NCBI GenBank assembly: GCA_902729315.2
Contig: LR746275.1
Span: 1,180,501 to 1,244,500, forward strand
DNA from: Spirodela intermedia
Lineage: Eukaryota; Streptophyta; Magnoliopsida; Alismatales; Araceae
Reading direction: 5' to 3'
Length of the DNA: 64,000 nucleotides
Below are positions 10,531 through 23,260 of the stretch, one piece after another. Made by a program: the position numbers and the translations under genes. Below the pieces are notes generated by a model that was given only the letters and a program-made list of their open reading frames with translations, was not told the origin of the DNA and ran no database searches. How positions within the stretch are numbered: position 1 is the stretch's first letter; every line of letters starts with the position of its first letter.

Positions 10531-13500
10531 TGGTATTTGATAACATGCTGATTAACACACAAAAGGCGTATGAATTATTTTATTCAAGAGCTTAAATCTT
10601 ACAATCTAGCATGTTATCATATTAAAAAATAAATATTTATTATTTATTTGAATATTTCATAAAATTTAATATTTTAGAGATTTTTTTTATATTTTTTTTA
10701 AGTTTTACAATCATAATGATTTTTATTAATATGAAAGAATTTAATTTTTTTTATATCTTTTTATGGTTTTTAGGAAGCCGATATATGCTTCAATGGCCAA
10801 GATTTGATTTGTGAAGATGAGGTGACGGAACCAAGGGCTAAGGTGCTGACATGTGGCATCATTAAATGAGGAGATTGAAAGTCATTGAGAATGTCTACAT
10901 AATCAATGGCAGATGGAGCATACTTATCGAGGGTGCAACAGATCTCAACATTAAAAAGATCCTACGACTACAACAAGACCCCCAAATCCAACACTTCATA
11001 TCAACTCGAGAGGAAATCAACTCTTGTCTGATCTTATTGTCGCCAAAAAGGTATAAATATCTTTATTTAATCAGAACCTTAGATTAGATGATCTCAGATG
11101 AACCAACTCACGAGAAGGCAGAATCAACCCTACCACATGTACTCTCATACTCTTGTATAAACCTTTACACATTTAAGCGACCATTTAAGGACAAAAAACC
11201 TAACTTTAAATGGCCCAACATTTAGTCGGCTCACATGAAACCTCAATGAGGGTTTGGGTGCATTTTGGTTGTTCAAGTGTGGATTCACAATGTAGATCCT
11301 TGGAAAAGTTATTCGAAGAGAAAACTACCTAGCCTTGGTGACATATAGACGTTTGAGGTAAGTTTATCTAAGTTCAATATGTTCTACATGTGACCAATCA
11401 CTTAGGTATTTGTAGGTTTGAAATAGATAGATTTACAATTTCGATTTCGTACTATGTCTTCTCTATGTGTTTCACCTCTCTCTCATCATCCACCGAATTT
11501 CTACTTCCCTTTTTCAGATAGTGAAAATCTTTCTTACTTGCCATTGCTTCTCATTTGAGTTCATTTAATTTAAATCTATCAATTAAATAGAATATTAACT
11601 AATTAACACCTAATCCTCATTCCTTGTGGATCAACCTCAAACTTATCACAATACTTACCTATTTTAATATTTTAATTTGATTAATTCATAATTCTCAATA
11701 TTTTTGATTATGATTTTGACACTTTTCAACGACCCTTGATTTCATTTTATCAATATTAGAGCACTCTAGGTAAACTTGCTCCACCTCTAATCATCTGAAG
11801 ATGTATTATGTGGTTGGCTTGCTCTAAACAAGGGGAATCACTAGTTTACCCTTATTCCTTTACAAGAACTCCCTTAGTTGTGATTATTTTTGTTAGTGTC
11901 TTGTGGCATCTTTCACTGTTACAAAAGACCACCCTTGCTTTCTAGTCTATCCTTCCCTATTTGGAGGTAAGAGAACATATAGATATTCATCTAAAGAGAG
12001 GGCTTTGTTATTACACGACCCCTATTTTCCTCTATTTGGCCTTATACTTCTTCATGGAGAATAAGAGCACAACATCAGCTGGCTGAGGACAGGGTGTTTT
12101 TTTTACTATGTCTAAGATCATAAATATGACGTCCTCAGCAACAAAAATAGTTAATATATCCAATTATGCATTAGAGCTGTCAAACATTCCAAATGAATTC
12201 AAATTGAATGGTCGGAGATTACTCCAATGGTATCAATTAATTAAGGTGATTCTTATAGGAAAAGATAAATTAGATCACCTCTTATATCTAGCACATGAAT
12301 CAAGTGATCTTGAATTAAGGGTATGGAAGAAAAAGGATGCTATAATCAAGTTATGGCTTTGAAACACAATGACCCTAGAGATCGATACACATTATCTATT
12401 TCTTCCAACTGCAAGAGACATTTTGGAGAAAGCTAACAAGGTTTTTTTAAAAGAACATGATGGAGCCCAAGTTTTTCAACTTATGTCTAGTGCTATGAGT
12501 CTAAAGCAAGGCATGAAATTAGTGAGAGAATATGCAAATAAATTATAGTCTTTATGGCTTAAAATTGATCGATATAGACCAATTATTACTAGAGATCCGT
12601 TGGATGCAATTTTTTTCAAAAAATATATTAAGATTGATCAGATTTACAAATTTTTCAATGATCTTAATCTTGAGTATGTTCAAATTTGTGCACAAATGTT
12701 AAGAAGAGAAAAAAATTCACATCTCAAAGAAGTCATTGCATTAGTGAGAAATGAGAAAAGTAGGAGTCTTATGGTAGAGTCAAAACTATGAATAACTCTG
12801 CATTTATGGTTAAGCACAAAGAAGGAAGAGGCCAAAAATAACAACCAAGTTTAGGAGTAGCAAAAAGATAACCTATGATGCACCTACTGCAAGTGGAAAC
12901 AACACATTCATGAAAGATGCTACTGACTTCATGGGCAACCTTAATCAAGAGGTCAAGTTCATCTTGCCACTATGTCGACTTTAGATGGAGTGGCAACTTT
13001 GGAGACTAACTCTTTTGGAGTGCTGGCAGGACTAAATGCTGAGATTGATAGGCTTGCATCAACTTTGGAGGTTAATATTGGAATTTATTTTTACTTATAA
13101 TCCTTGTCCAAGTAGTAGGAAAGTGGCCACAACTGATGGATCTTTGATTTTTGTAGTGGGCATAGGTAATGTGAAATTGATTCTTTCAATATCATAAAAA
13201 ATGTATTTCAGGTCCTTAAGTTTTATACAAATCTAATATATGTTAAGAAATTAATAGATGATATAAATTGTAGGGTGACTACTGATAGTGATGTAAATGA
13301 CAAGGTGATGAACAAGAGGATTGCATGTGCTGAAGAGTGTGGCGGCCTCTGTCGCCTTATGACCTTAAGGCAAGCTTACATGACACACTTGTAATTTCCA
13401 TCAAGACGTAGAGATGAGGAACATATTGCACCTAAGGAGGTTTTGTTATATCATCATCGTCTTAGTCATCCTTCCTTTGAGATATTAAAACTTTTATTTC

Positions 13501-16184
13501 TAAAATTATTTTCAAGGTTTAATGTTGATGGATTTAAATGTGATGTGTATGAATTTGCAAAACATAGAAGAACATTTTTTCCCATGAGCAACTCATGTAG
13601 TTCCTTTCCATTCTCACTCATCCATAGTGATGTGTGGGGACCCTCATCTCCTCCTAATATTTTATGAGCACAATGGTTTGTGACATTTATAGATGATTAT
13701 TCAAGAACTACATGGGTTTATCTACTAAATGACAAATTAGAAGTGATAAAAGTATTACAATAATTTTGTTCACTGATTAATAATCAATTTGAGACAACAA
13801 TCAAAACATTTAGATCAAATAACACTCAAGATTACTTTAATCACACTAAAAATGAATTCTTTTAAAGAGAAGGAATTATTCAAGAATCTTTCTATGTCAA
13901 CACTCACAACAAAATGATGTGGCTGAAAGAAAGAATCTACACTTATTAGAAGTAGCTAGAACACTTTTATTCCAAAATGGGGTACTAAAAATCTTTTGGA
14001 GAGAAGTGATATTAACTGCCGTCCATCTCATCAATCGGTTACCAACAAGAGTCTTAGAATTTAAAGGCCCATTAGATGTTCTTTTGTCCTATTACTCACA
14101 TGTTAAATTAAGAACAAATTTAATTTCTAGGGGTTTTGGATGTGTGGCATATGTCCACAATCAAGATCAAGCTAAAGGAAAGCTTGACCCCAGAGCATTG
14201 AAATGTGTTTTTGTCAGATATTCAAACACTAAGAAATGACATAATGTTATCATCCTTCATCAAAGAAATATTTTATTTCAATTGATGTAACCTTCAATGA
14301 GTATGAATCATTTTTTAGCACTAAACATATTTTTCTTGAAAGGATGTTATATCTAAGGATGTTGATGGAGATCAAAAAGTTGGAAACTTTCTATTACCAT
14401 TACCAACTCTTGATGAGACTTCAACCATTCTAATGTTGGAAGACACTACACCTATAGTGACTCAAGAAAAGATCTAATAAGACATAGATGAACCTTCAAT
14501 ATTAGAAAACAACCAAGAAGATCTACCTATATCTCTTAGAAAAGGGACAAGAAAATGTTCTAGAAATCCTAATATCCTATTTCTCAATTCATGTCATTTA
14601 GGCATCTATCTTCATCTTATAGAAAATTTATCACCTCTCTCAATTCAGTAATCATTCTATCAAATGCCACTGAGGCATTATCTCATAAAGAATAGAATAA
14701 AGCAATGGATGAAGAGGTGGAAGCATTAGAAAAGAATAAAACCTGAGAGTTAGTTAAGTTACCACAAGGAAAAAAATCAGTTGAGTGTAAATGGGGGTAT
14801 GTCATCAAATATAAGGCTGATGGAACCATAGAGAGATATAAGGGTAGATTAGTTGTCAAAGGATACACCCAAACCTATGGTATAAATTATTTAGAAACCC
14901 TTGTTTTAGTTGTAAAAATGGATACAATTAGAATTCTTCTTTCTTTAGCTGCTAATTATGATTGGGACATACAACAATTTGATGTGAAAGATGATTTTGT
15001 TCATAAATAACTTGACGAAGAGATCTATATGGATGTTCCCCAAAGATATAATATTTAACTTAATAAGGATGTTGTATATAGATTGAAAAAGGTTCTTTAT
15101 GGGCTTAAATAATCACTAAGAATATGGTTTGACAAACTCTCAAAGGTGATGAGAGAAATTGGATATAAACCTAGTAGTGGAGATGATACATTGTTTATTA
15201 AACATTCACCTTTAGGGGGAAGGACAATCTTCTTGGTTTATGTTGATTACATAATAGTGATAAGAAATGACCAGAAATAAAAAGAACACGACTAAGTGTT
15301 TATTAAAAGAATTTAATATTAAGATGCTAGGAAAACTCAAATATTTCTTTGGCATTGAAGTTGCTCACTCGAAACAAGGGATATTTTTGTATCCCAACAA
15401 AAATACATCATTAGCCTTCTTAAAGAAGTTGAGAAGTTGGGAGGTAAACCAACTACTCCTATAGACTCAAACCATAAGCTTGGAGAAGCAAAATAGAGCA
15501 AACCTATAGATGTATTAAGATACAAACGTCTTGTAGGAAAATTAATTTACATATTCCATACTAGACCAAACATAGCATACTCAGTGGGTATCCTTAGTCA
15601 ATTTATCTATAACCCTAAATAAGTTCATTTATTAGCTGTGGATGGAGTTTTACAATATTTAAAAGGGACCCATGGTAGAAGTATTTTATTTAAGAAAAAT
15701 AATCATATGGATTTAGAACTTTATATTGACGTTGATTATGTAGGTTCAATTATTGATTGAAGATCTACCTCAAGTTATTGCACATATTTTGGAGACAATT
15801 TTATCAATTGGAGTAGTAAAAAAATAACAAGTAGTTGCATGGTCAAGTGGAGACTCTGAATTTAGAGCTATGTCACAAGACATATGTGAAGTATTATGAG
15901 TAAAGGGCATCTTAGAAGATCTCAAGATTGATAACTATAGTGTGACAACAAATCAACTATTAATATTGCTCACAATTCAGTGCAACATGATTGATCTAAA
16001 CACATTGAGATTGACTGGCACTTCATCAAAGAAAAAATAGGTAGTGGTGACATTTGCACACCTTATATCTCCATATATGAACAACTTGCTGATATTCTCA
16101 CCTAAGGATTAAGTGGACCAATCTTCCAAAGATTCATATCCAAGCTGGGATTGTATGATATACATTCACCAACTTGATGGGGAA
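10531..16184 (+). mobile_element. Internal region of copia element B (gag-PR-INT-RT-RH)
   Basis: A near full-length but dead Ty1/copia polyprotein in canonical order. Gag runs about 12108-12790 (LNGRRLLQWYQLIKVILIG). A CCHC-like knuckle lies near 12870 (CTYCKWKQHIHERC). The GAG-pre-integrase region is at 13443 (LYHHRLSHPSFEILK), the integrase core runs 13600-13920, and its C-terminus is at 13919-14239 (AERKNLHLLEVARTLL). Reverse transcriptase spans about 14690-15270 (VYRLKKVLYGLK; YVDY where active elements have YVDD). RNase H spans about 15500-16130 (LADILT near the end). A purine tract GATGGGGAATG precedes the 3' LTR. Multiple in-frame stops and at least one frameshift around 13910 show that it is inactive. 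Confidence 0.88.
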
Positions 16185-16430
16185 TGTTTAAGAATGAAAT
16201 TATAGTTATATGAAAACTGTAATATTATTTGTAAATAAGTCATATTAGTCTAATACTTGGACCCCCTTGTTCACAAGTAGATCGGATCTGCTCAATTGGT
16301 TTCACTTATGCCAATGGGATCTGATACGCTCATATTGGGCCTATATAAATGTGTACTTGAACATTTTTTTGACATAATTTTAATTATGCCATTTTCTTTC
16401 TCTCTCCTATTTCACGAGCCAACAACTCTA
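16185..16430 (+). mobile_element. Truncated 3' LTR of copia element B
   Basis: Matches the first three quarters of the LTR at 10218-10530, including the TATA box (TATATAA at 16343). It ends abruptly where copia A LTR sequence begins. About 70-80 bp of the LTR end are missing. Confidence 0.75.
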
Positions 16431-16697
16431 TGAATACTTCTTTTTTTTGTATTTAAGTTCATATTGTTTGGGTGTACTTAAATTTCTTTCCTCTCTTATA
16501 TGAACTGGACTGATTTAGTTTAAAATGGGTCCAATATAATTGTATCATTCAAGACTGGTATAAATAAATAAGTCCTACATTATCATTTGAACTTGAGAAT
16601 GAAATATTAGAGTTTAGCTTGATTTCGTATTTCCTCTTCTCTGTTTATTGCTGCATTGAGTTTAGAGCCTTGAGGAGATCAAGTAGAGTTTGTGACG
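16431..16697 (+). mobile_element. 3' LTR of copia element A
   Basis: Direct repeat of 7187-7450 (TGAATAC start; GGAGATCAAGTAGAGTTTGTGACG end). It directly abuts the truncated LTR of element B. This suggests that one deletion removed both the end of B and the RT/RNase H part of A. Confidence 0.7.
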
Positions 16698-17099
16698 ATA
16701 GTTAATATTTTTATTGGGTTAATAATTAATCATAAGTTTTCTTTGTTTTTATTGGGTTAGTGATAGGAATTGTTCATCCACATTCTTATTTAGGTAAAAT
16801 ATCATAGTCCTCTCTAGGAGCTGCGATATGCAGTGCTCCAGCACAGAATGAGCCAGCCCCATATAGATAGACGAAGAAGAAGCGAAATGATGGATCAAAG
16901 ACCAACTCACACTGTTTCATGTGCGTACAAAGAGGATCATCAACTAATCATAACTAATTGCAGCCCTTTTGGATAAAAACTAACATTATGAGATAATATT
17001 AGCAACTTTAGATTGTTGATTAATGATTCGAACCAGGTAATAATACTAACAACTAATAATAATTCAGAGCAATTTTTTTTCGAAACCTCAAATCTTAGC

Positions 17100-17270
17100 A
17101 AAAGAAGCAACAATCTTCATGGACAACTCACCATAAGGCTTCCCACAATTAGGGTTTTTGCTTGTATAGGGTTCCTAGAAAATGTGTTCTTCAATCAGTG
17201 TCTGGGGATCCTTACCTCCCACCTTGGAGAGACCTTGGCAGGAGAAAAAAGCCTCCTTTATAGACCAAAT
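17100..17270 (-). promoter_or_regulatory. Promoter-like relic with TATA and AAACCCTAA motif
   Basis: The minus strand carries TATAAAGG (17255-17262), then about 110 nt downstream an AAACCCTAA telo-box-like motif, and then ATGGTGAGT, an ATG fused to a splice donor near 17130. This layout is common in plant ribosomal-protein and other housekeeping genes. No following exon was recognised, and the copia block begins 400 bp further left, so the gene body may have been lost. Confidence 0.25.
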
Positions 17271-17441
17271 TATCATAGATTCAACCCATATGGAACTTCA
17301 TGCTACATTTACAAGCTACAGCACTGAATTATCAGAGCATGTGGATGGATTCTGATTTACTTTTTATACACAATAAATTAAAGAATAAAACTTTTAAGAG
17401 CATCTACAGAGCCTATGGAGGAGAAGTCTAGAGCAGTACGA

Positions 17442-20400
17442 TTATAGTGAGGTGATCCCGGAGCTCAAGAGGCGGGAGTTGACAAAGGAGCTTATTGGCT
17501 TCCAAAGGGAAAGTTTTGACCCTCTGACGTTGACTTTTATCGACTTGTGAGACCCATCTTTGATGAACTCCAGCTCCCTCGAGAGGCCATACTCGATGGG
17601 CTCCAAGCCTTCAAGGAGGGGTAGAGAAACCAGGCCTTGAGACTCCACGTTCTTTATCCACCCGCGCAACAGGTAATTCACAACCTGCTCCATGAAAAGA
17701 TGACAGAGATTAAACGAAGCAGAAAAGAAGTAATCCCACAGAATGATTTTAATGCTCCGAATCAGAATACCCTAATGAGGAGTTCATATTACCAAGTGGA
17801 TTACAGCTGAATTAGTCTTAAACAAGAACTGGTCCTAGATTGAAGCGCCACTGAGTTACATTCGATTTTCAGGGGATTGAACAGGGAAAATTACTCGTTT
17901 AAGATGATGATCCGCAAAAGGGTTACATTCTACACCAAGATATATACTTTTGGTTAACGTGGTTCTCAGTTGATGACCAGTAAGATTAAGATGATGATCC
18001 GCAAAAGGCTTAGATTCTATTTCATGATATGATTGCTTTGCTTCCTGTACCTTGATGAGAGATGCCATAGATAGAACAAAATCTACAGGAATAAGGCTGC
18101 TGCACTGGCATAGCCCTTACTTCCTCAATAAATTATCAAAGGTGTATATATTTCATGCTGTAATTATTAGAGATGAGAAAAAAAAAACACTAACAAGTGG
18201 ACTAAAAACCTAATGGCAGATAAATGTTCAGAATCTGAGCAGATACCTCAGGGACTTCATCATGAGGGCAATGACCCGCTGGGCTGATTTCATAATAAGG
18301 GGCTTCAGGCACTTGCCGTTTCACCTTGAGGCCCCACATTGGGGTCACCCAGGGGTCTTCCTTCCCATACATCAGACAAATTGGCACATCCTGCTCTTGG
18401 CACCTGCCAAACAAATCAGAATCAAAGTTAGAAATGATGAAAAAAAAAGATGCAAATCTTCTAACAAGAATGGAAATTGGAATATTAGGGTTTCTAATTG
18501 GAGCTGCAGGACCGTGCACCCCATTTATGCTGTCCATGTAACCACGCATAAAATTCAGACATGCTGCCCATGAACAAAAAAGATGGGCCTACTGAGCCTA
18601 CCTCGTTATATTCTGCTCTAGGAAACCATAACGCTAGCCTCTGATACCGTGCTGGAATAGAAACAGGAATATTTTGGCTTGCCCACACCTTAAGACCTAA
18701 TACAGGCTGGCCTCCACATTCTAAATGGTCTTTTCCCATATGATGTCATACATAATTTAAAAGACCAGGGTAGTAAAGTCGGCTAGCTGGATGAATCATA
18801 TCAGTACCTGACCAATGCCTCATGGAAAGACAGCTGCGCCCTAGGAGCAAACATAATGGAGGCAAAGGATGCTGGTGCAGCAGGGTGCTGTGTCACCTCC
18901 ACTATGGTGGAGAATACTTTGTCAATGTTTGTTGAGTGATCAGCATACACTTGCTTGAGCACATCACGTATGCTCCTAGGATCACTTATCTTCTGCCATC
19001 TGAAAGCCAAACAAAGGACGATTTTTTGTACTCAGGAAGAGAATCACATTGACTCCAAGGAAGAACACAGGCAAGTCATTGCCAGATAACTGAAAGGAGA
19101 ACCCTTTAAAACCCTTTCCTTCTTATGGAAGTATTTATCAAAATTCTACTGATCACGCCCATTTTATATCTTAATTAAAGATTAAGAAAAAGGAAGCTTT
19201 CACCGTTATTAACTTCCAGGCTATGAACTTACACAATTTCAGTGAGCCTTTTCACAGTAGGCGGCAGTGGAAATGTCCCAGCCCAAGGGAAAAGCTTAGC
19301 TAGCCGAGGTGATGTTACGGGGTTGGGGAGTAGTCCCCAGAACGGTGTTGCATTAAGCAGCGTGACCCCCTTTGCCATCTGTGGATCGCAAGCTGCTAGG
19401 TATAGAGCTACAAAGCCGCCCAGGGAGTTGCCCACCACATAAACCGGCTCGCCAATGACCTGCAACATGAAAAGAGTAATCTACACATGTTATTTCATGG
19501 ACACAAACAGAGATGAAAGCAGAGCTTTCATGTAAGCCAACAAAAAAAGGAACCACGATTGTATAGGAAAACAAGCAGCTTTCCATTAAATAAGCCATGT
19601 CAGAACGGTCTTGTAGACTAGGACAACCGAGATAATATGATGGACAATATGAATGGGAAAGGTATTTTAATTGACCCAAGAATTTATGTCAAATCACAAA
19701 ATAGTATCGATCTGAAATGTACACGGAGAAAAAACTGATCTTCCGGAAACCGTAAGCCAGGATATTCACCATAAGTTTTACCTGAACCTGAAATTCTTCA
19801 AGAAAAACAGGAAAAGGCACGACATTTGAGAATCAAAGATAGAATATTTTCATTGAGAATCAATGAAATGATGATTGAGAAGCTGAAACACTGAAACACA
19901 GACACGGTTTTACCATACCTGATCTATGAAATGGGACACTTGCTCTTGCCACAGATCGATAGAGTAAACCAGCTCCTTGGCCCAGGGCTCAGGTTCCTCC
20001 CCAAACCCCCAGATATCTCCCTCTCCGAAAATGGTGCTTCTTGATTTCCCCAGCGGAGCAGGATCTTCGAAGGGTAATGACCTCCCCTGCCCAACAAAAT
20101 CCAAAGCCCAAACTCTATACTCTCTTCCCAGATCCCTCAGCTGCTTCTCGTAGTGGAACGATCCAACTCCAAAGCCCGGAAGGAACAAGACAGCTGGGGC
20201 ATGAACATTCTCTGCTCCTGCTCTCTCATAGTGGACGTTGAGTTTCGGCTTCCATTGCCACATGTAGCTGCTGACTGGCGAGCTGCTCGTGCCATGGAGT
20301 TCCTCAGGCAGACTGGGAATCGAAACCTTTGAGGCAGAGTCGACCTTCCTTGAGACATCTCCAAGGATCATGTCTCCTTCCGCCACAGAACAGTTGAAAA

Positions 20401-20644
20401 TCTTCTCTGGCCTCTTGAATCCTGTCCCCTTCTGATAACCCCAAGATGAAGCCTTGGATCTGTATCCATCCCTCCAGGAAATCCCCGAGATCCATCTGGA
20501 CTTCAGCCCAGCAGATGGAATTCCGTCTTGGTTGTGATGGAAGAATGGCTTGAGATGTCTCCCTTTCTTGCCCACGAGTTTCCAGCCAAAGCTGATGTGC
20601 GAGGAATGAGATGGTAGAGAGGAAGAACACGAGAGCAATTCCAT
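17442..20644 (-). CDS. PPH: Pheophytinase, chloroplast (alpha/beta hydrolase), five exons
   Basis: Removes the phytol chain from pheophytin during chlorophyll breakdown in senescing chloroplasts. Exons: 19919-20644, 19233-19459, 18808-18999, 18247-18403, 17442-17684; phases agree throughout (514 aa, close to the known plant enzymes). The first ~85 residues are Ser/Arg/Lys-rich, like a plastid transit peptide. Diagnostic features: LFLPGFGVG (153-161), the pheophytinase signature GEGDIWGFGEEPEPWAKELV (about 207-226), nucleophile Ser254 in GNSLGGF, Asp398 in YGKEDPW and His425 in SPAGHCPHDEVPE. The start ATG lies three bases after an acceptor, so a leader intron is likely. Intron 4 carries a short tandem duplication (17901 and 17988). 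Identification is firm; also called NYC3 or CRN1 in other plants. Confidence 0.95.
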
Positions 20645-20647
20645 CGT

Positions 20648-21002
20648 CTGCAAAAGAAGGGAAAAAAGGATTCCGCCCCGTCAATTAACCCGAGTAAACA
20701 GAAATAGTCCGCGAAGAAACCCCCCGAGAGAAGGAAATAAACCATGTAAATCATTTATAAATGGAACCAAGAGGGCAGCGATGAAGAGGAGGAGAGAATG
20801 GAATCCGGCAGAAATAGCAGAGTAGCCTGTTGAGGTTCGTCGAGAGGGAGGGAGGGAGGACGGAAAGATTGATTCTCTCTTCCCCCGCACTAGCATCTGC
20901 GGGGACCTCCTCCTCCCAAATCATCTGCCTCAGGAAAATCTACAGATCGAGAAGAAAACGGCCCGATTCCACGGCAAGCGGAGGAAATCGAAGCATTCTT
21001 AC
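20648..21002 (-). other. Probable 5'UTR intron of PPH
   Basis: The acceptor CTTTTGCAG just before the ATG (AG at 20648-20649) pairs with a consensus donor (TCG|GTAAGA, GT at 21002-21001) in a GC-rich upstream exon. The predicted intron is 355 bp. No cDNA is available to confirm it. Confidence 0.5.
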
Positions 21003-21660
21003 CGAGCCGAGCAGTCGACGGGGAATCCTCGGCCCGTAGGCGAAGAGCTAGTAGGCCACTCCCCCTCTCCGATCTCCTCTCCCCTCTTCCCTGCGGCGAA
21101 GAGGCGGCGAAGAGGGGCGGTGCGGGGACAAGTCGGTCTGGGGAATACCAGCGCTCCCAGTGATCACCAGTTCGTCCCACCTCCGCGGAAGTAAACGAAT
21201 CAACCAGGAGGTAAGGATTTGGTGAGGGACAGGGGAGGTAGAAACGTGCACGCCATGCGAGGAAGGGGAGCCTGGGGTGTGGCTGTGGTGAGGAGCGTGC
21301 CCACGCGGATCACAAGAATGGGTCCCATAGAGAGGTCCCTCTTTTCCGCACGCCGCCATAGGAGGGCCCCCTCGCTCGCCGTTCTCATCGGCGAAGGTGA
21401 CTAGTACCACACTCCTCCCCTGCGCCATTGGTCAACGGGCCGAGCCTTATCGGAGGAAAGAAAGGCGGCTTACCGAAGGCGGTGGGGGGTGAAGAGGGGA
21501 GCCATGCATGCGGGCCCGGCAGTACCATTCGTGGGCTGGGCTCCGCCATGTGCCGTGTGCCATTAGACGACGCAGAAGCTCCGTCCATGGTGGGGCACAA
21601 GCTCCGTTGTCGGCAGAAAGACGGCGAAGAGATCTCACCGAGAATCATGTGTGACCAATC
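21003..21660 (-). promoter_or_regulatory. GC-rich leader/promoter region of PPH
   Basis: A GC-rich stretch upstream of the presumed leader donor, giving several overlapping ORFs on both strands that look like base-composition artefacts. It most likely contains the PPH transcription start and proximal promoter. No clear TATA box was found. Confidence 0.35.
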
Positions 21661-22041
21661 TACGTTCCTACACGTTTTATACGATAAATTCCAAGAGTAA
21701 ACTTCCTTTCCCTCAAAATCAAGCCTTGAGAGAAAATATGTGCTTGGAGAGTCTTGATTTAGCTCAGTCCTTGGTCCTCAATGTAAATGCTTAATCTGGG
21801 TTAACAAAAGTATGGGACCCATTCCAATGTATTATTATCCCCACGTATTTTGGGATGGTAGATAGTTTATTTATTTCAGGTAAGTTTATTAGGCTCCTTT
21901 GGATGAGTAAATAGAGATGTTCCCGTTCATGAAATGAATGGGCAATTTAGATTTATTGAATTTATTTATGCTCAATGATAATTAGGCTGCCAAAGCCTAA
22001 TCTAACAATCCCAAGGAGAATGAATATGCTATTTGATCAAC

Positions 22042-22042
<1 letters not shown>

Positions 22043-22105
<63 letters not shown>
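22043..22105. repeat. (AG)31 microsatellite
   Basis: An uninterrupted AG dinucleotide run of 63 bp, perfect in this copy and therefore likely length-variable among individuals. Confidence 0.95.
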
Positions 22106-22108
<3 letters not shown>

Positions 22109-22679
22109 GATAGAACCAATAAATGAAGTACAAGTTTTATAGACCATTGAGCCCTACCACACCCAGCCTTAGAGGTAATAGAATAATGTTCTTTGGATTG
22201 GGGTTGGCCTAGTCTAGGCCATAGTGTCACATTGGTAACACAATGTCTCAGCATTAAGTCACTTCCTCTAGTGTTCTCAACTAGCCTTTGTCTTTCTTCT
22301 TCTCTCTTACTCACTCTAGGTGATGGGGGTGCCAAGGATACCACAAACCTCCTACGTGGAGGGGAACACTCTATTGTCAAGATTGAGGTTACAATGGGTC
22401 AGCATCCCTTTCTAAGGCCCATTGAGGATTGATCTTGAGTGCTAGGGTTGCCTCATGAGCCACATTGTTAATTTTGTGTCCCATTATGCTTAGTTGGCAT
22501 CTTGATTTGCTTTCCCACTATGCACAAGAGTGTTTATGTGCACTTGCATGTTAGATGTCGGATGTTGTGCATGTTGGTCTGGTGTGGGTGGCCTCATGCA
22601 AGAGCCTTATGAGCACACCCACACACTTTCACTCGTGTCATTGCATGAGTTTTTGCACATACTCACCCATCAAGTGGTG

Positions 22680-23260
22680 CATTGTTAAAACTAGATTTTT
22701 GTGTTTTAATTAGTTTTATTATTTTATTTTATTTTGTTAATTTGTAGAATAAATATAGGATATATGATTAATTTTAGAAGTCTAAAGTTAAAATACTTAA
22801 CATAATTTTTGATTATTTAAATATATATAAAAAATAGTTAAAATACTTAACATAATTTTTAATTATTTTAAAAAATAAAAATAAAATAATATATTAATAT
22901 TCCACCCGCTAGCAAGCCAGCACTCAATATTTGACCCAAAGGGGTGTTGCAATCGAGTAGGTAAACCTACACAAGGGGAGCTACATAGTTGGGCTTGACT
23001 GATGAAGGACTCATTCTATCAATGTGTGTGTCACTCTCCTACCACATCCCAATGGCCAACTAGTTGTGGACCAAAGAGCATTGTACACACACATGTGCAT
23101 GAGGGTAGATTGCTTTTTTACCTTCTCCTAAGATGGTCCTGAGCATTATTTTATTTCAAGAGAAGGGATCTTTGATGAGAGACAGTAGTTTTGATTTATA
23201 TTCACCTCATATGCTGAAATATTTCTAATGTGGGATTAAATATTTTTGTGTGTCTCAAGC
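22680..23260 (+). repeat. Diverged R-family copy
   Basis: Word-level similarity to the R3/R4 repeats in the same order: an AT-rich block, then a segment resembling CACTCTCCTACCACATC and CAATGGCCAAC (about 23030-23062), then a region resembling the R segment around CATATAAGTGACATGGGAC. The copy is strongly diverged, and its boundaries are approximate. Confidence 0.4.

Noticed and set aside
20890-21700. Several 60-126 codon ORFs upstream of PPH
   Set aside because: They overlap in both strands of a GC-rich leader/promoter region and show no protein-family features.
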